NCBI GenBank assembly: GCA_018672315.1
Contig: CP076053.1
Location: forward strand, 2,777,827-2,841,826
Length of the DNA: 64,000 nt
DNA from: Nocardioidaceae bacterium
GTDB lineage: Bacteria > Actinomycetota > Actinomycetes > Propionibacteriales > Nocardioidaceae
Direction: 5' to 3'
Below, piece after piece: positions 35,410 through 43,449 of the stretch. The notes under the pieces were generated by a model, which saw only the letters and a list, made by a program, of their open reading frames with translations, ran no database searches and was not told the DNA's origin. Position 1 is the first letter of the stretch. Each line of letters begins with the position of its first letter. The position numbers and the translations under genes are program-made.

Positions 35410-35423
35410 TGATAAGTTTATCA
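35410..35423. promoter_or_regulatory. Palindrome TGATAAGTTTATCA, copy 2
   Basis: Perfect TGATAA/TTATCA arms end 2 bp before the GTG of the next gene. The site covers the likely -10/start region. With copy 1 it forms a paired operator that should shut off the ATPase gene when bound. Confidence 0.6.
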
Positions 35424-35425
35424 GC

Positions 35426-36655
35426 GTGCGTACAGCTCTCACGAATCCGTTCACCCCGGGCGCTGACACGATCCCGACGATCTGGGCGGGAAGGACACGA
35501 CACGTCCGGGATTGGCAGGACGTGGTGCGACCGCGCCGGCTCGCCGGTCTGCCCGAGCGCGGCCGCACGATCCTCGGGGAGGCCGGTGTGGGCAAGTCCG
35601 CGCTCGTGCGTCGGATCGCGGAGCTCGCCGACGCGGACGGCGACTGGGTGACACCCCAGTTGCGGATGCCCACCGGAAGCGACCCCTTGAAGAAGCTCGC
35701 CGCGGCTCTGCTCGGTCTGGCCGATCGCGCGGGTCTCGCGTCATCCAGGGAGCACAGGATCGGCGAGATGCTCGCCCGCGTTCGAGGGGTCTCCGGGGCC
35801 GGGATCGGAGTCGAGCTCGATCGCGGGAGTGGTCCGGAGCCGTACGTCGCCCTGACGGAGCTGCTCGTCGAGATCGGACAGAGGGCGATCCAGCACGACG
35901 TGTGTGTCCTCATCCACCTCGACGAGATCCAGAACGTCACCGACGACGACGCCCTGTCTCAGCTGCTGATCTGCCTCGGGGATGCGCTGGCCTTCGAAGC
36001 CGACGTCTCCGTTCCGGGCGGTCGTGTCTCCCGCCTGCTGCCGATCGCGGTCTACCTCACCGGACTCCCGGACTTCGCCGACATGGCGGGTGCGAAGAAG
36101 GGCGCCACGTTCGCCCGCAGATTCGCCACGACCACCCTCGCGCCCATCGACGACGACGACCTTCGACTGGCCCTGCATGACTTCGTGAGCACCGGTTGGC
36201 CGGTCGCTGACAGCAGAGGAGAGGTAGGTCGCGTACGCATGGAGCCGGCAGCCGTCGACCTCGTCATCGCTCTGTGCCGGGGTGAACCATTCCTCTTCCA
36301 GCTCGTGGGAGACCGGGCGTGGTACGCAGGCGAGGAGGACGTGATCTCTGCTGCCGACGTCCGTTCGGGATGGCTGCAGGCAAGACCGGAGGCGGCGGCG
36401 CACGTCGAGCGGATCCTCGGCAGGCTGCCTGATCGTGAGATGCAGATGCTCGAGGCCATGGCGACGTTGCCACCCGAGCAGCGCACGGCGACGGCCATCG
36501 CCCGTGCGATGGACTTCGCGAGCGCGAGTCAGGCCGGTCCCACGGCCCGGCGACTCGACACCGTCCGAGGCATCATCGACCGTGGCAAGCTGCACTCCTT
36601 CCGGCATCGGGCGATCGAGGCGTACCTGACGTCGGACTGGCCCGACGTGGTGTGA
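35426..36655 (+). CDS. AAA/STAND-type ATPase (ORC/Cdc6-like)
   Basis: This 409-aa P-loop ATPase has Walker A LGEAGVGKSALVRRIA (about residues 50-65), Walker B VCVLIHLDEIQNV (about 160), a sensor-like ATTLAPIDDDDL region and a C-terminal winged helix (DREMQMLEAMATLPPEQRTATAIARAM region). Such proteins open with a NPFTPG segment and a GR...DWQDV box as seen here. The role is unknown: defence-linked sensor and mobile-element maintenance are both possible. Two GATAA palindromes control it, and no partner gene is adjacent on this strand. Confidence 0.8.
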   Translation: MRTALTNPFTPGADTIPTIWAGRTRHVRDWQDVVRPRRLAGLPERGRTILGEAGVGKSALVRRIAELADADGDWVTPQLRMPTGSDPLKKLAAALLGLADRAGLASSREHRIGEMLARVRGVSGAGIGVELDRGSGPEPYVALTELLVEIGQRAIQHDVCVLIHLDEIQNVTDDDALSQLLICLGDALAFEADVSVPGGRVSRLLPIAVYLTGLPDFADMAGAKKGATFARRFATTTLAPIDDDDLRLALHDFVSTGWPVADSRGEVGRVRMEPAAVDLVIALCRGEPFLFQLVGDRAWYAGEEDVISAADVRSGWLQARPEAAAHVERILGRLPDREMQMLEAMATLPPEQRTATAIARAMDFASASQAGPTARRLDTVRGIIDRGKLHSFRHRAIEAYLTSDWPDVV

Positions 36656-36681
36656 CCTCGCTGTCTTCTGACCGGCGCCAG

Positions 36682-36717
36682 GGTCTCGCGGCTCGTCCTT
36701 CGGCTCGCGCCTCAACC
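36682..36717. repeat. REP-like imperfect palindrome, copy 3
   Basis: The element begins GGTCTCGCGG and ends GCGCCTCAACC, matching copies 1 and 2 near 20.3 kb. It sits between convergent genes and overlaps the last codons of the hydrolase gene. Confidence 0.45.
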
Positions 36718-37587
36718 GGCGGCGGTGGCGTGAGCGCTGATCTCCTCGACGATCGGACCCCACAGCTCCCGCGGGAAGTCGTGACCCATCCCCTCGTACG
36801 TCACCAGCCGCGCCCCCGGCACCGCGTCGGCCGTCGCCCGGCCACCGGCGATCTGCACGAGCGGATCGCCCTCGCCGTGCATCACCAGCGTCGGCACCTC
36901 CAGCGATCGCAGGCGCTCCGTACGGTCACCCGACGCCCAGATCGCAGCCAGCTGGCGTGCCACACCGGCGGGGTCGTGGGCACGCCGGTACCCCTCGCGC
37001 GTGCGCTCGGTCAGCGCCTCGACATCCAGCTCGTAGCCGGGCGACCCGATCACCGAGTACGTCGCGATCGCCCGCTCCACTGCCTCGTCCTCCGTCGTCG
37101 CCGGCGGGCTGAACAGCACCGCACCGGCTTCCGCGGTCGGCGGCCCCACCTGCGGACCGGGCGTCGACATGATCGAGGTCAGGCTCAGCAGCCGCTCGGG
37201 GTGACGCAGCGCGAACTCCTGCACGATCATCCCGCCCATCGACGCACCCACGAGGTGCACCCGGTCCAGGCCCAACCCGTCGAGCAGCGCAGCGGTGTCG
37301 TCGGCCATGTCGGCGAGCACGTACGCGGACTCGACCGGCCGGCCCTCGAAGTACGGCGACAGGTCCGGCTGCCCTGCCTCGTGCAGGTGCGTCGAGAGCC
37401 CGATGTCGCGGTTGTCGAAGCGCACCACGAAGAACCCGGCGTCGACCAGCGTCCGGCAGAACCCGTCCGGCCACCCCAGCATCTGCGTCGCCAGGCCCAT
37501 CACCAGCACCAACGGCGGATCAGAGGGATCACCGAAGGTCTCGTACGCCAGCTCGACCTCACCACAGGGCATCTGCTCGACAGTCAT
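36712..37587 (-). CDS. Alpha/beta hydrolase
   Basis: This 291-aa alpha/beta-hydrolase has an LVLVMGLATQMLGWP oxyanion region, nucleophile elbow GASMGG (Ser117), an acid in HGEGDPLVQ and a His in GMGHDFPRELW. It resembles the DhmA/aclacinomycin methylesterase-like esterase group; the substrate is unknown. The ATG at 37587 was chosen because upstream sequence in this frame lacks conserved residues. It is divergent from the heme-oxygenase-fold gene. Confidence 0.84.
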   Translation of the reverse strand: MTVEQMPCGEVELAYETFGDPSDPPLVLVMGLATQMLGWPDGFCRTLVDAGFFVVRFDNRDIGLSTHLHEAGQPDLSPYFEGRPVESAYVLADMADDTAALLDGLGLDRVHLVGASMGGMIVQEFALRHPERLLSLTSIMSTPGPQVGPPTAEAGAVLFSPPATTEDEAVERAIATYSVIGSPGYELDVEALTERTREGYRRAHDPAGVARQLAAIWASGDRTERLRSLEVPTLVMHGEGDPLVQIAGGRATADAVPGARLVTYEGMGHDFPRELWGPIVEEISAHATAAG

Positions 37588-37727
37588 CTGCCGACCGTAG
37601 CGGCAACCCCGGCCACCCCGGCGGGTGTGCGTGCCCCTCCATGCATCGGGCACGGGACGAGGGACGGCACCACGCCGTGCCCACCCGAGCCTGCTCGTGC
37701 CCACCCGCTGCCGCCCCCAGGAGTCCC

Positions 37728-38762
37728 ATGACGCTCGTCAGTCCCGCACCCGACGCCCTCGCCGGGGAGCCCTCGACGCCAGGACCGACAGCGCCCTGCC
37801 TGCCCGCACCCCGCGGCACCCTCGGTGCGGCCGTTCACGACACCCTGCTCGGTTCTCCCGATGACGCCGTCTCCCTCCCGCCCGCCTCCAGCGCGGACGA
37901 CGAGGCCCAGACCCTCTGGGTGCTCCAGGAGCTGCACTACCGCGGCTTCGCCGGCGTCGACGACCGCTGGGAGTGGCACCCCGACCTGCTGGCCGTGCGC
38001 GTACGCCTCGAGCGCGACCTCGAGCAGCGTCTCCGCGAGCGTTGGGCCGCCGTCCGTGACGACTACCCGGCCGCCGACGAGGTCGCCGACCCCGATCGTC
38101 TCGCCGAGGCGGTCTTCGCGATGACCGAGTCCCACGACGGCCCCTCGCTCGCCGCTCACCTGCAGCGCCACGGCACGACCGAGCAGGCCCTCGACATGCT
38201 CGCGCAGAAATCCGTCTACCACCTCAAGGAGGCCGATCCGACCGCCTGGGTCGTGCCCCGCCTGACCACTGCGGCGAAGGCGCCGTTGGCGGAGATCCAG
38301 TACGACGAGTACGGCGCCGGCGACCCCGCGGCCCTGCACCACCACCTCTACGAGCGCGGCATGCGCGCCGCCGGCCTCGACGCGGACTACGGCGCGTACG
38401 TCGGCGAGGCCGTGCCCGAGATCCTCGAGCAGAACGCCGCCATGACGATGCTCGGGCTCCACCGACGCCTCCGCGGAGCAGCTCTCGGCCACTTCGCCGC
38501 GTTCGAGGCCTCCAGCTCGCTTCCCTCCCAGCGCCTGGCCCGCGCCCTGCGCAAGCTCGGGCTGCCCGAGGAGGTCGCCGCCTACTACGACGAGCACGTC
38601 GAGGCCGACGCCGCGCACGAGCAGGTCGCCGTACGCGCCGTGTGCGGGGCCCTCGTCGCCGAGGAGCCGCACCTCGCCGAGGACGTCCTCCTCGGCGCCT
38701 GGACCTGCCTCGACCTCGAGGCTCGCGTGGGCACGTCGCTGCTGCAGCGGTGGGCGTCATGA
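37728..38762 (+). CDS. Iron-containing redox enzyme family protein (heme-oxygenase fold)
   Basis: This 344-aa all-helical protein belongs to the HO-like di-iron oxidase group. Candidate metal ligands include E and H residues in LQELHYRGFAGVDDRWEWHPDL (near residue 60), ESHDGPSLAAHLQR (near 140), IQYDEYGAGDP, and YYDEHVEADAAHEQ near the end (the repeated E/H pattern). The ATG at 37728 has an AGGAG site. The last codons overlap a CDGSH gene (ATGA), forming a three-gene operon with a methyltransferase. Confidence 0.83.
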   Translation: MTLVSPAPDALAGEPSTPGPTAPCLPAPRGTLGAAVHDTLLGSPDDAVSLPPASSADDEAQTLWVLQELHYRGFAGVDDRWEWHPDLLAVRVRLERDLEQRLRERWAAVRDDYPAADEVADPDRLAEAVFAMTESHDGPSLAAHLQRHGTTEQALDMLAQKSVYHLKEADPTAWVVPRLTTAAKAPLAEIQYDEYGAGDPAALHHHLYERGMRAAGLDADYGAYVGEAVPEILEQNAAMTMLGLHRRLRGAALGHFAAFEASSSLPSQRLARALRKLGLPEEVAAYYDEHVEADAAHEQVAVRAVCGALVAEEPHLAEDVLLGAWTCLDLEARVGTSLLQRWAS

Positions 38763-38965
38763 TCCGACCGAGCGCCCGCGAGGACGTCGTGCTCTGCCCC
38801 GGTGGCCCCATGCTGCTGCGCGGGGACCACGTCGTCACCGACGACCAGGGACGCGAGCACCGCACCACCCGGCCCGTCTCGGCGGTGTGCCGCTGCCGCA
38901 TGTCGGGCCGGCTGCCCTGGTGCGACGGCACCCACAAGACGCTGCCGCCCGAGGACCGTCCATGA
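38759..38965 (+). CDS. CDGSH iron-sulfur protein
   Basis: This 68-aa protein has the 2Fe-2S-binding motif CRCRMSGRLPWCDGTH, with three Cys and one His as ligands (Cys-x-Cys...Cys-x2-Gly-x-His). It is probably an electron or cluster carrier for the upstream iron enzyme. It is coupled by ATGA overlaps on both sides. Confidence 0.88.
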   Translation: MIRPSAREDVVLCPGGPMLLRGDHVVTDDQGREHRTTRPVSAVCRCRMSGRLPWCDGTHKTLPPEDRP

Positions 38966-39666
38966 GCTCCGACGCCGACCTCGCCGCCGACCCCGGGCCG
39001 CTCGAGGACCCCGCGTACGGCCCCGGCGTCGTCGACGTCGGCGGCCTGACCATCGCGTACGACTCCCGCGTGCTCGAACCCCGACCGTGGACCGCGATGC
39101 AGTCACGCTGGGCCGCCGAGCTGCTCGCCGACATCGACACAGAACAGCCCGACGAGCCCGGCGAGCCCGGCCCACCCCTGCTCGAGCTCTGCTCCGGCGC
39201 GGGCCACATCGGCCTGCTCGCCGCCACGCTCGCCGACTGCCGCTGGGTCGCGGTCGACCTCGATCCGACGGCGTGCGGGTACACGACCCGCAACGCCGAG
39301 ACCGCCGGCGTGGGCGACCGCGTCGAGGTGCGTCAAGGCCGGCTGGAGGAGTCGCTCGGCGACGACGAGCGGTTCGCCGTGGTCGTCGCCGATCCACCGT
39401 GGGTGCGGCACGAGTCGATCGGGGAGTTCCCCGAGGATCCCGTGCTCGCCATCGACGGCGGCGACGACGGTCTCCACGTCGCCCGCGCCGTGCTGCGCGC
39501 GTGCGCGGGGCACCTACGGCCCGACGGATCGTTGCTGCTGCAGCTCGGTCACACCGGCCAGGTCGACCAGCTCGCGGCTGACCTCACCACCCGCGGCTGG
39601 ACCGTCGAGGAGACGCGTACGAGGGAGCGCGGCGTGGTGGTGAGGCTCACGCAGCTATCTGAGTGA
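38962..39666 (+). CDS. Class I SAM-dependent methyltransferase
   Basis: The 234-aa protein has the SAM-binding glycine loop ELCSGAGHIGLLAA, an acidic VAVDLDP after strand 2 and the ADPPWV motif (NPPY-type) of PrmC/RsmC-like methylases. The substrate is unknown. It is the third gene of the iron-redox/CDGSH operon, with ATG overlapping the previous stop. Confidence 0.84.
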   Translation: MSSDADLAADPGPLEDPAYGPGVVDVGGLTIAYDSRVLEPRPWTAMQSRWAAELLADIDTEQPDEPGEPGPPLLELCSGAGHIGLLAATLADCRWVAVDLDPTACGYTTRNAETAGVGDRVEVRQGRLEESLGDDERFAVVVADPPWVRHESIGEFPEDPVLAIDGGDDGLHVARAVLRACAGHLRPDGSLLLQLGHTGQVDQLAADLTTRGWTVEETRTRERGVVVRLTQLSE

Positions 39667-39685
39667 GCTGCCTGGACCGTCTCTG

Positions 39686-39691
39686 TACCGT
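39686..39691 (+). promoter_or_regulatory. -10 TACCGT of a probable leaderless promoter
   Basis: The element ends 6 nt before the GTG at 39698, and no ribosome site is present. Confidence 0.4.
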
Positions 39692-39697
39692 GGCCGC

Positions 39698-40618
39698 GTG
39701 AGTGCACTGTCGACTTCCCCGACACGGTCCCGACGGCGATGCCCCGGACCGCTCGGCGCCGTCACCGCCGTCCTCCTGCTCCTGCTCGGTGCGACCGCGT
39801 GCGGAGGGACCGCGGACGGATCGGCCGAACCCGACGCACCGTCCTCCAAGGACGGCAGCGCAGCGAGCCTGGGCGTCGCCCACGTCCACGGGCTCGAAGT
39901 CGATCCCGACGATGCCGACCGCGTCTACGTCGCCACCCACGACGGATTGTTCGCCTTCACCGAGGGCGCCGGACTCGACCGGGTGGGGAAGACCCGCAGC
40001 GACCTGATGGGCTTCACGGTTGGCCCCGCCGACACCCTCTTCGCCAGTGGCCACTCCGCACCGGGCAGCGGGGGACCGGCGGACCTCGGGCTCATCACCT
40101 CCACGGACGCCGGCGCCTCCTGGGCACCGGTCGCGCTGTCGGGTGAAGCCGACTTCCACGCCATGGACGCCGGAGAGAGCGGCGTGGTCGGTTACGACGC
40201 GTCCAACGGTGTGCTGCGGGTCAGCGAGGACGGGCGTACGTTCGCCACCGTCGCCGGCGCCCCGGGGTTCATCGACCTCGCTGTGGACACCACCTCGCAG
40301 GACGTCTGGGGCACGACGGACAGGGGCCAGCTCGTCCGCAGCGGCGACGGCGGCCGTTCGTTCGCCGAGGTGCCGGACGCCCCGCAGCTCGTGCTCATCG
40401 ACGTCGCCCCAGACGGCACGGTCGTCGGGATCGGCATGGACGGGCGCCTCCACACCACCACCGGGGCGGGGGAGTGGACCGTCCGCGACGGCGCGGCCGA
40501 CCGCGGCCTCCAGGCGTTCACCGCGGGTCCCGACGGCGCCGTCTGGCTCCTCGACAGCCGAGGGCTCGTCCGCAGCGACGACCTCGGAGACACGTTCACC
40601 GACGCAGAAGGCTGGTAG
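39698..40618 (+). CDS. F510_1955-type beta-propeller lipoprotein, cassette copy A
   Basis: This exported 306-aa lipoprotein has a signal peptide (residues 1-37) with lipobox LLGATAC, then a low-complexity linker and a six- to seven-bladed propeller of sialidase/BNR-like repeats (VYVATHDGLF, LGLITSTDAGASW, VLRVSEDGRTF, LVRSGDGGRSF, LVRSDDLGDTF). Proteins of this type are annotated as F510_1955 glycosylhydrolases, but catalytic activity is doubtful. The GTG at 39698 looks leaderless. A DUF305 gene follows 5 bp later. A close paralogue of this pair lies at 46316-47906. Confidence 0.82.
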   Translation: MSALSTSPTRSRRRCPGPLGAVTAVLLLLLGATACGGTADGSAEPDAPSSKDGSAASLGVAHVHGLEVDPDDADRVYVATHDGLFAFTEGAGLDRVGKTRSDLMGFTVGPADTLFASGHSAPGSGGPADLGLITSTDAGASWAPVALSGEADFHAMDAGESGVVGYDASNGVLRVSEDGRTFATVAGAPGFIDLAVDTTSQDVWGTTDRGQLVRSGDGGRSFAEVPDAPQLVLIDVAPDGTVVGIGMDGRLHTTTGAGEWTVRDGAADRGLQAFTAGPDGAVWLLDSRGLVRSDDLGDTFTDAEGW

Positions 40619-40623
40619 ACCAC

Positions 40624-41289
40624 ATGGCACGCACCCGTACGCACCGCTCCTCCCGACTGCTCCGCGCCGGCGTGGCGTCGCTGGCCTCGCTCGCGGTGCT
40701 GGTCCTCGGCGCCGCTTGCGGCGGGGACGAGCAGCCCCCGGGCGACGCCGGCTCGACGTCGTCCGTGCCGGCCGACGCGGACTTCAACCAGGCCGACGTG
40801 GAGTTCGCGTCGGGCATGATCCCGCACCACCGGCAGGCCGTGATGATGGCCGACATGGTCGAGGGCCGTGACGTCGATCCCGCGATCGCCGACCTGGCTG
40901 CCGAGATCAGGGATGCCCAGCAGCCCGAGATCGAGCAGCTCGAGGGGTTCCTCGACGAGTGGGGCGCCGAGCCCGCCTCGGCCATGGACGGCATGGACGG
41001 CATGGACGGGATGGGCGGGATGGACGGGATGGACCACAGCGACATGGGCCAGATGGGCGGCATGGGCATGATGTCGCCGCAGCAGATGTCGTCGCTGCGC
41101 ACGGCGTCCGACGCGGAGTTCGGCGACCGGTGGCTCGAGCTGATGATCGAGCACCACCGGGGTGCGGTGGAGATGTCGCGTACGCAGATCGCGGAGGGCG
41201 AGGACGCCGAGGCGGTCGCTCTGGCCGAGGACATCGCGCAGACGCAGGCCGAGGAGATCGCCACGATGCAGGACCTGCTCGCCGGCTGA
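40624..41289 (+). CDS. DUF305 lipoprotein, Met-rich, cassette copy A
   Basis: This 221-aa lipoprotein has lipobox VLGAAC after a basic signal peptide. Two DUF305 repeats follow, each with the four-helix signature (MIPHHRQAVMMADM and MIEHHRGAVEMSR), whose His pairs probably bind metal. Between them lies a run of MDGM-type repeats, typical of copper or silver binding. It is co-transcribed with the propeller gene, so together they may form a surface copper-handling unit (inference). Confidence 0.85.
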   Translation: MARTRTHRSSRLLRAGVASLASLAVLVLGAACGGDEQPPGDAGSTSSVPADADFNQADVEFASGMIPHHRQAVMMADMVEGRDVDPAIADLAAEIRDAQQPEIEQLEGFLDEWGAEPASAMDGMDGMDGMGGMDGMDHSDMGQMGGMGMMSPQQMSSLRTASDAEFGDRWLELMIEHHRGAVEMSRTQIAEGEDAEAVALAEDIAQTQAEEIATMQDLLAG

Positions 41290-41378
41290 TCCGCTGACCC
41301 GGCGTCTGCCCGTCGACCGCGACCTGAGGGGTGCCGGCACCCAGCCCGGCTCGATGATCGCGGTTGGGACGTCCTGGG

Positions 41379-41909
41379 TCACCCCTCGTCGAGCACCTCG
41401 GCCATGCCCACGGCGCTCATCGACTGCTGGGCCTCCTCGACGAGGTAGGCCAGCATGATCAGGTCCTGCACCTGCCCGTCGCGGTCGCGGAAGTGGTCGC
41501 GCAGCAGCGCCTCACCGGTGAACCCGAGGTCGAGGAACATCTCCGAGACCCGCTGCCGGGCCGCCGGCATCTCGACGACGACCTTGAGCAGTCCGTCGCG
41601 TACGGCGTACGCCACCGCGTGCTGCGCCAGCGCACGCCCGATGCCGCGACCCCGCGCGTCGGGGTCGACGACCAGCCGCAGCTCCGCGACGTGGTCCGAG
41701 AGCCCCGAGAGGCGGTAGAGCACCACGAAGCCCTGCACGGTCCCGTCCTGGTCGACCTCGACCCAGCGTGCCCCGGGGGCGTCGGGCCAGGTGGCGATCG
41801 CCTCGGGCGAGACGTCGACCTTGATGAAGGTGACGTCGCCCTCGGGCATCCGGGCGAAGAACGAGGTCAGCGCCTCGACGTGGTCGACGGTGAGTTCGGC
41901 GATGGTCAT
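41379..41909 (-). CDS. GNAT acetyltransferase
   Basis: This 176-aa N-acetyltransferase fold has the acetyl-CoA-binding motif VVDPDARGRGIGRALAQHAV (R-x2-G-x-G/A at the pyrophosphate loop). The start at 41909 gives the stop/start overlap ATGA with phaC, so it is the third gene of the PHA operon. The substrate is unknown. Confidence 0.84.
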   Translation of the reverse strand: MTIAELTVDHVEALTSFFARMPEGDVTFIKVDVSPEAIATWPDAPGARWVEVDQDGTVQGFVVLYRLSGLSDHVAELRLVVDPDARGRGIGRALAQHAVAYAVRDGLLKVVVEMPAARQRVSEMFLDLGFTGEALLRDHFRDRDGQVQDLIMLAYLVEEAQQSMSAVGMAEVLDEG

Positions 41910-42979
41910 GAGACGGGCTCGCTCCGCTTCTTGAGGAAATCGATGACGACCGGCAGCGTGTTCTTGTGGGCGGTGCGCCCGAGCATGAGTCCGACGTGAC
42001 CCGCGTCGAGTCGCAGCTCCTGCTTGTCCTCCGACCCGACGAGATCGACCAGGGGGCTCGCCGCGGGCTCGGGGATGATGTGGTCGCGCAGCCCGAGCAC
42101 GTGCATGAACGGCACGGTGATGTCGGAGAGGTGCACCCGGTCGCCGTCGAGATAGACGCGGTCCTTGAGGAAGCCGTTCTCCACCACCAGCTTCTTGAAC
42201 TGGCGGGCGACGCCGCCCGGCAGCGGCACCTGGTCGGTGGCCCACCCGTTCATCGCCTGGTAGGCGCTGACGAAGTCGTCGTTCCAGAGCTTCTCGACCA
42301 GGTCGACCCGCGTGGTCACCTCGCCCACCGGCTCCAGCGTGCGGAAGCCCTGCATGATGACGCCGGGCGGCACCAGGCCGTCCTTGCCGATGACGTCCTC
42401 GAGGTCGGTGCGCGCCATGATCTCGGTCATCGGGCCGCACTGCTGCAGGTCCGCCGGCGTGGTCAGCACCGTCAGGCTCCGCAGCGGCGACTCCGGGTGG
42501 TGCGCCGCGTGCAGCATCGCCAGCGTGCCGCCGAAGCAGTAGCCGAAGAGGTTGACCTGCTCGGTGCCCGTGAGCTCCTGGATCCGCTCGATGCAGGCCG
42601 GGATGTAGTAGTCGACGTAGTCCTCGAGCCGGTTCTCAGCGTCCCGCTCGTCGGGCACGCCCCAGTCGATCATGTAGACGTCGAAGCCCTCGGCCACCAG
42701 CCTCTCGATGACGCTGTTGCCGGGCCGCAGGTCGAGGATGTAGCTCTTGTTGAACAGGCTGTAGATGATCAGCAGCGGCGGCTTCAGCGAGACCTCGTCG
42801 CTGCGGTAGCGCCACAGCTCGGCGCGACCGGAGCTCCACACCGTGTCCTTCGGGGTGAGTCCCACGTCGGTGCGCTTGAGGCCCGTGGCCATCGCGATGC
42901 CGTTGCGGGCCCGCAGCGCGTTGCGCTCGACCTCCTTGCGTACGCGGTCCAGGGTGCCGGCACCCGGAATGCTCGCCAT
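41906..42979 (-). CDS. phaC: Class III polyhydroxyalkanoate synthase catalytic subunit
   Basis: PhaC polymerises 3-hydroxyacyl-CoA into PHA on the granule surface. At 357 aa it is the size of class III enzymes (about 355), which need a second subunit. The catalytic triad is visible: Cys148 in the lipase-like box GYCFGG, Asp299 in LGLRDHIIP and His328 in DAGHVGLMLG. ATGA overlaps connect it with the small upstream PhaE-like gene and the downstream GNAT gene. Confidence 0.93.
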   Translation of the reverse strand: MASIPGAGTLDRVRKEVERNALRARNGIAMATGLKRTDVGLTPKDTVWSSGRAELWRYRSDEVSLKPPLLIIYSLFNKSYILDLRPGNSVIERLVAEGFDVYMIDWGVPDERDAENRLEDYVDYYIPACIERIQELTGTEQVNLFGYCFGGTLAMLHAAHHPESPLRSLTVLTTPADLQQCGPMTEIMARTDLEDVIGKDGLVPPGVIMQGFRTLEPVGEVTTRVDLVEKLWNDDFVSAYQAMNGWATDQVPLPGGVARQFKKLVVENGFLKDRVYLDGDRVHLSDITVPFMHVLGLRDHIIPEPAASPLVDLVGSEDKQELRLDAGHVGLMLGRTAHKNTLPVVIDFLKKRSEPVS

Positions 42980-43284
42980 CAGTCCGCGTCCTTCCTCGGA
43001 GCCTTGCCGCGCTCGCGCTCGAGCTCCATGGTCAGCAGCCGCACCTGCCGGTCCAGAGCACCCAGGCGGTTGTTGAGCTTCTGCACGTCGGTGCCGGCGG
43101 GCAGGTTGAGGGTGTGCCAGGCCTTCGCCGCGACCCGGTTCACGCGTCCGCGTACGAAGTGGTTCAGTCCGGCGACCACCGAGGCCGCCTGTGCGAACTG
43201 GTCGGAGTGCGTGACCTCCCGCGCCCGCGGGCCGGCGGCTTTCTCGACCTTGTCGTAGAGGTCGCGGGGTCCCGGCAGGCCCAT
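42979..43284 (-). CDS. Small PhaE/PhaR-like PHA synthase partner
   Basis: The 101-aa protein lies directly upstream of phaC with an ATGA overlap. Its C-terminal half (LNLPAGTDVQKLNNRLGALDRQVRLL, abbreviated) is the helical leucine-heptad module seen at the end of PhaE/PhaR synthase subunits. The N-terminal half (a GLNHFVRGRVNRVAAKAW helix) is short compared with known PhaE (over 300 aa). It is probably the activating subunit or a granule adaptor. The ATG at 43284 is preferred over the adjoining GTG at 43287. Confidence 0.68.
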   Translation of the reverse strand: MGLPGPRDLYDKVEKAAGPRAREVTHSDQFAQAASVVAGLNHFVRGRVNRVAAKAWHTLNLPAGTDVQKLNNRLGALDRQVRLLTMELERERGKAPRKDAD

Positions 43285-43404
43285 CACGCGGCCCGGCGGT
43301 GGGCGGGCGCAGGTGTGGGCGTCAGGTGGGGTGGAAGGTGTGACGTGGGCCTCATGTCAGGACCGTAGCCACGTTCCGTCGCCCCGAACCCTCAGGAGTC
43401 CTCC

Positions 43405-43449
43405 ATGCCGCGATCGGTCCACACACCCGCCGCCGGGTGCGCGACGTGA
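43405..43449 (+). CDS. Possible 14-residue leader peptide upstream of the decarboxylase gene
   Basis: An AGGAG site precedes an ATG that encodes MPRSVHTPAAGCAT and then a TGA overlapping the GTG of the decarboxylase gene by 2 bases. The decarboxylase start itself has no ribosome site. Translational coupling through this peptide is plausible but unproven. Confidence 0.35.
   Translation: MPRSVHTPAAGCAT

Noticed and set aside
40966-41070. Short direct repeats that could suggest a CRISPR array
   Set aside because: The periodicity is 12-15 bp, in frame with a protein linker, and there are no spacers of regular length.
41329-41342. GGGTGCCGGCACCC as a terminator between convergent genes
   Set aside because: It is a perfect palindrome without a loop, so it makes a poor hairpin; left as chance in GC-rich DNA.
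40192-41382. Minus-strand frame antisense to cassette copy A
   Set aside because: It is a His-rich artefact of the Met-rich DUF305 linker read in reverse.
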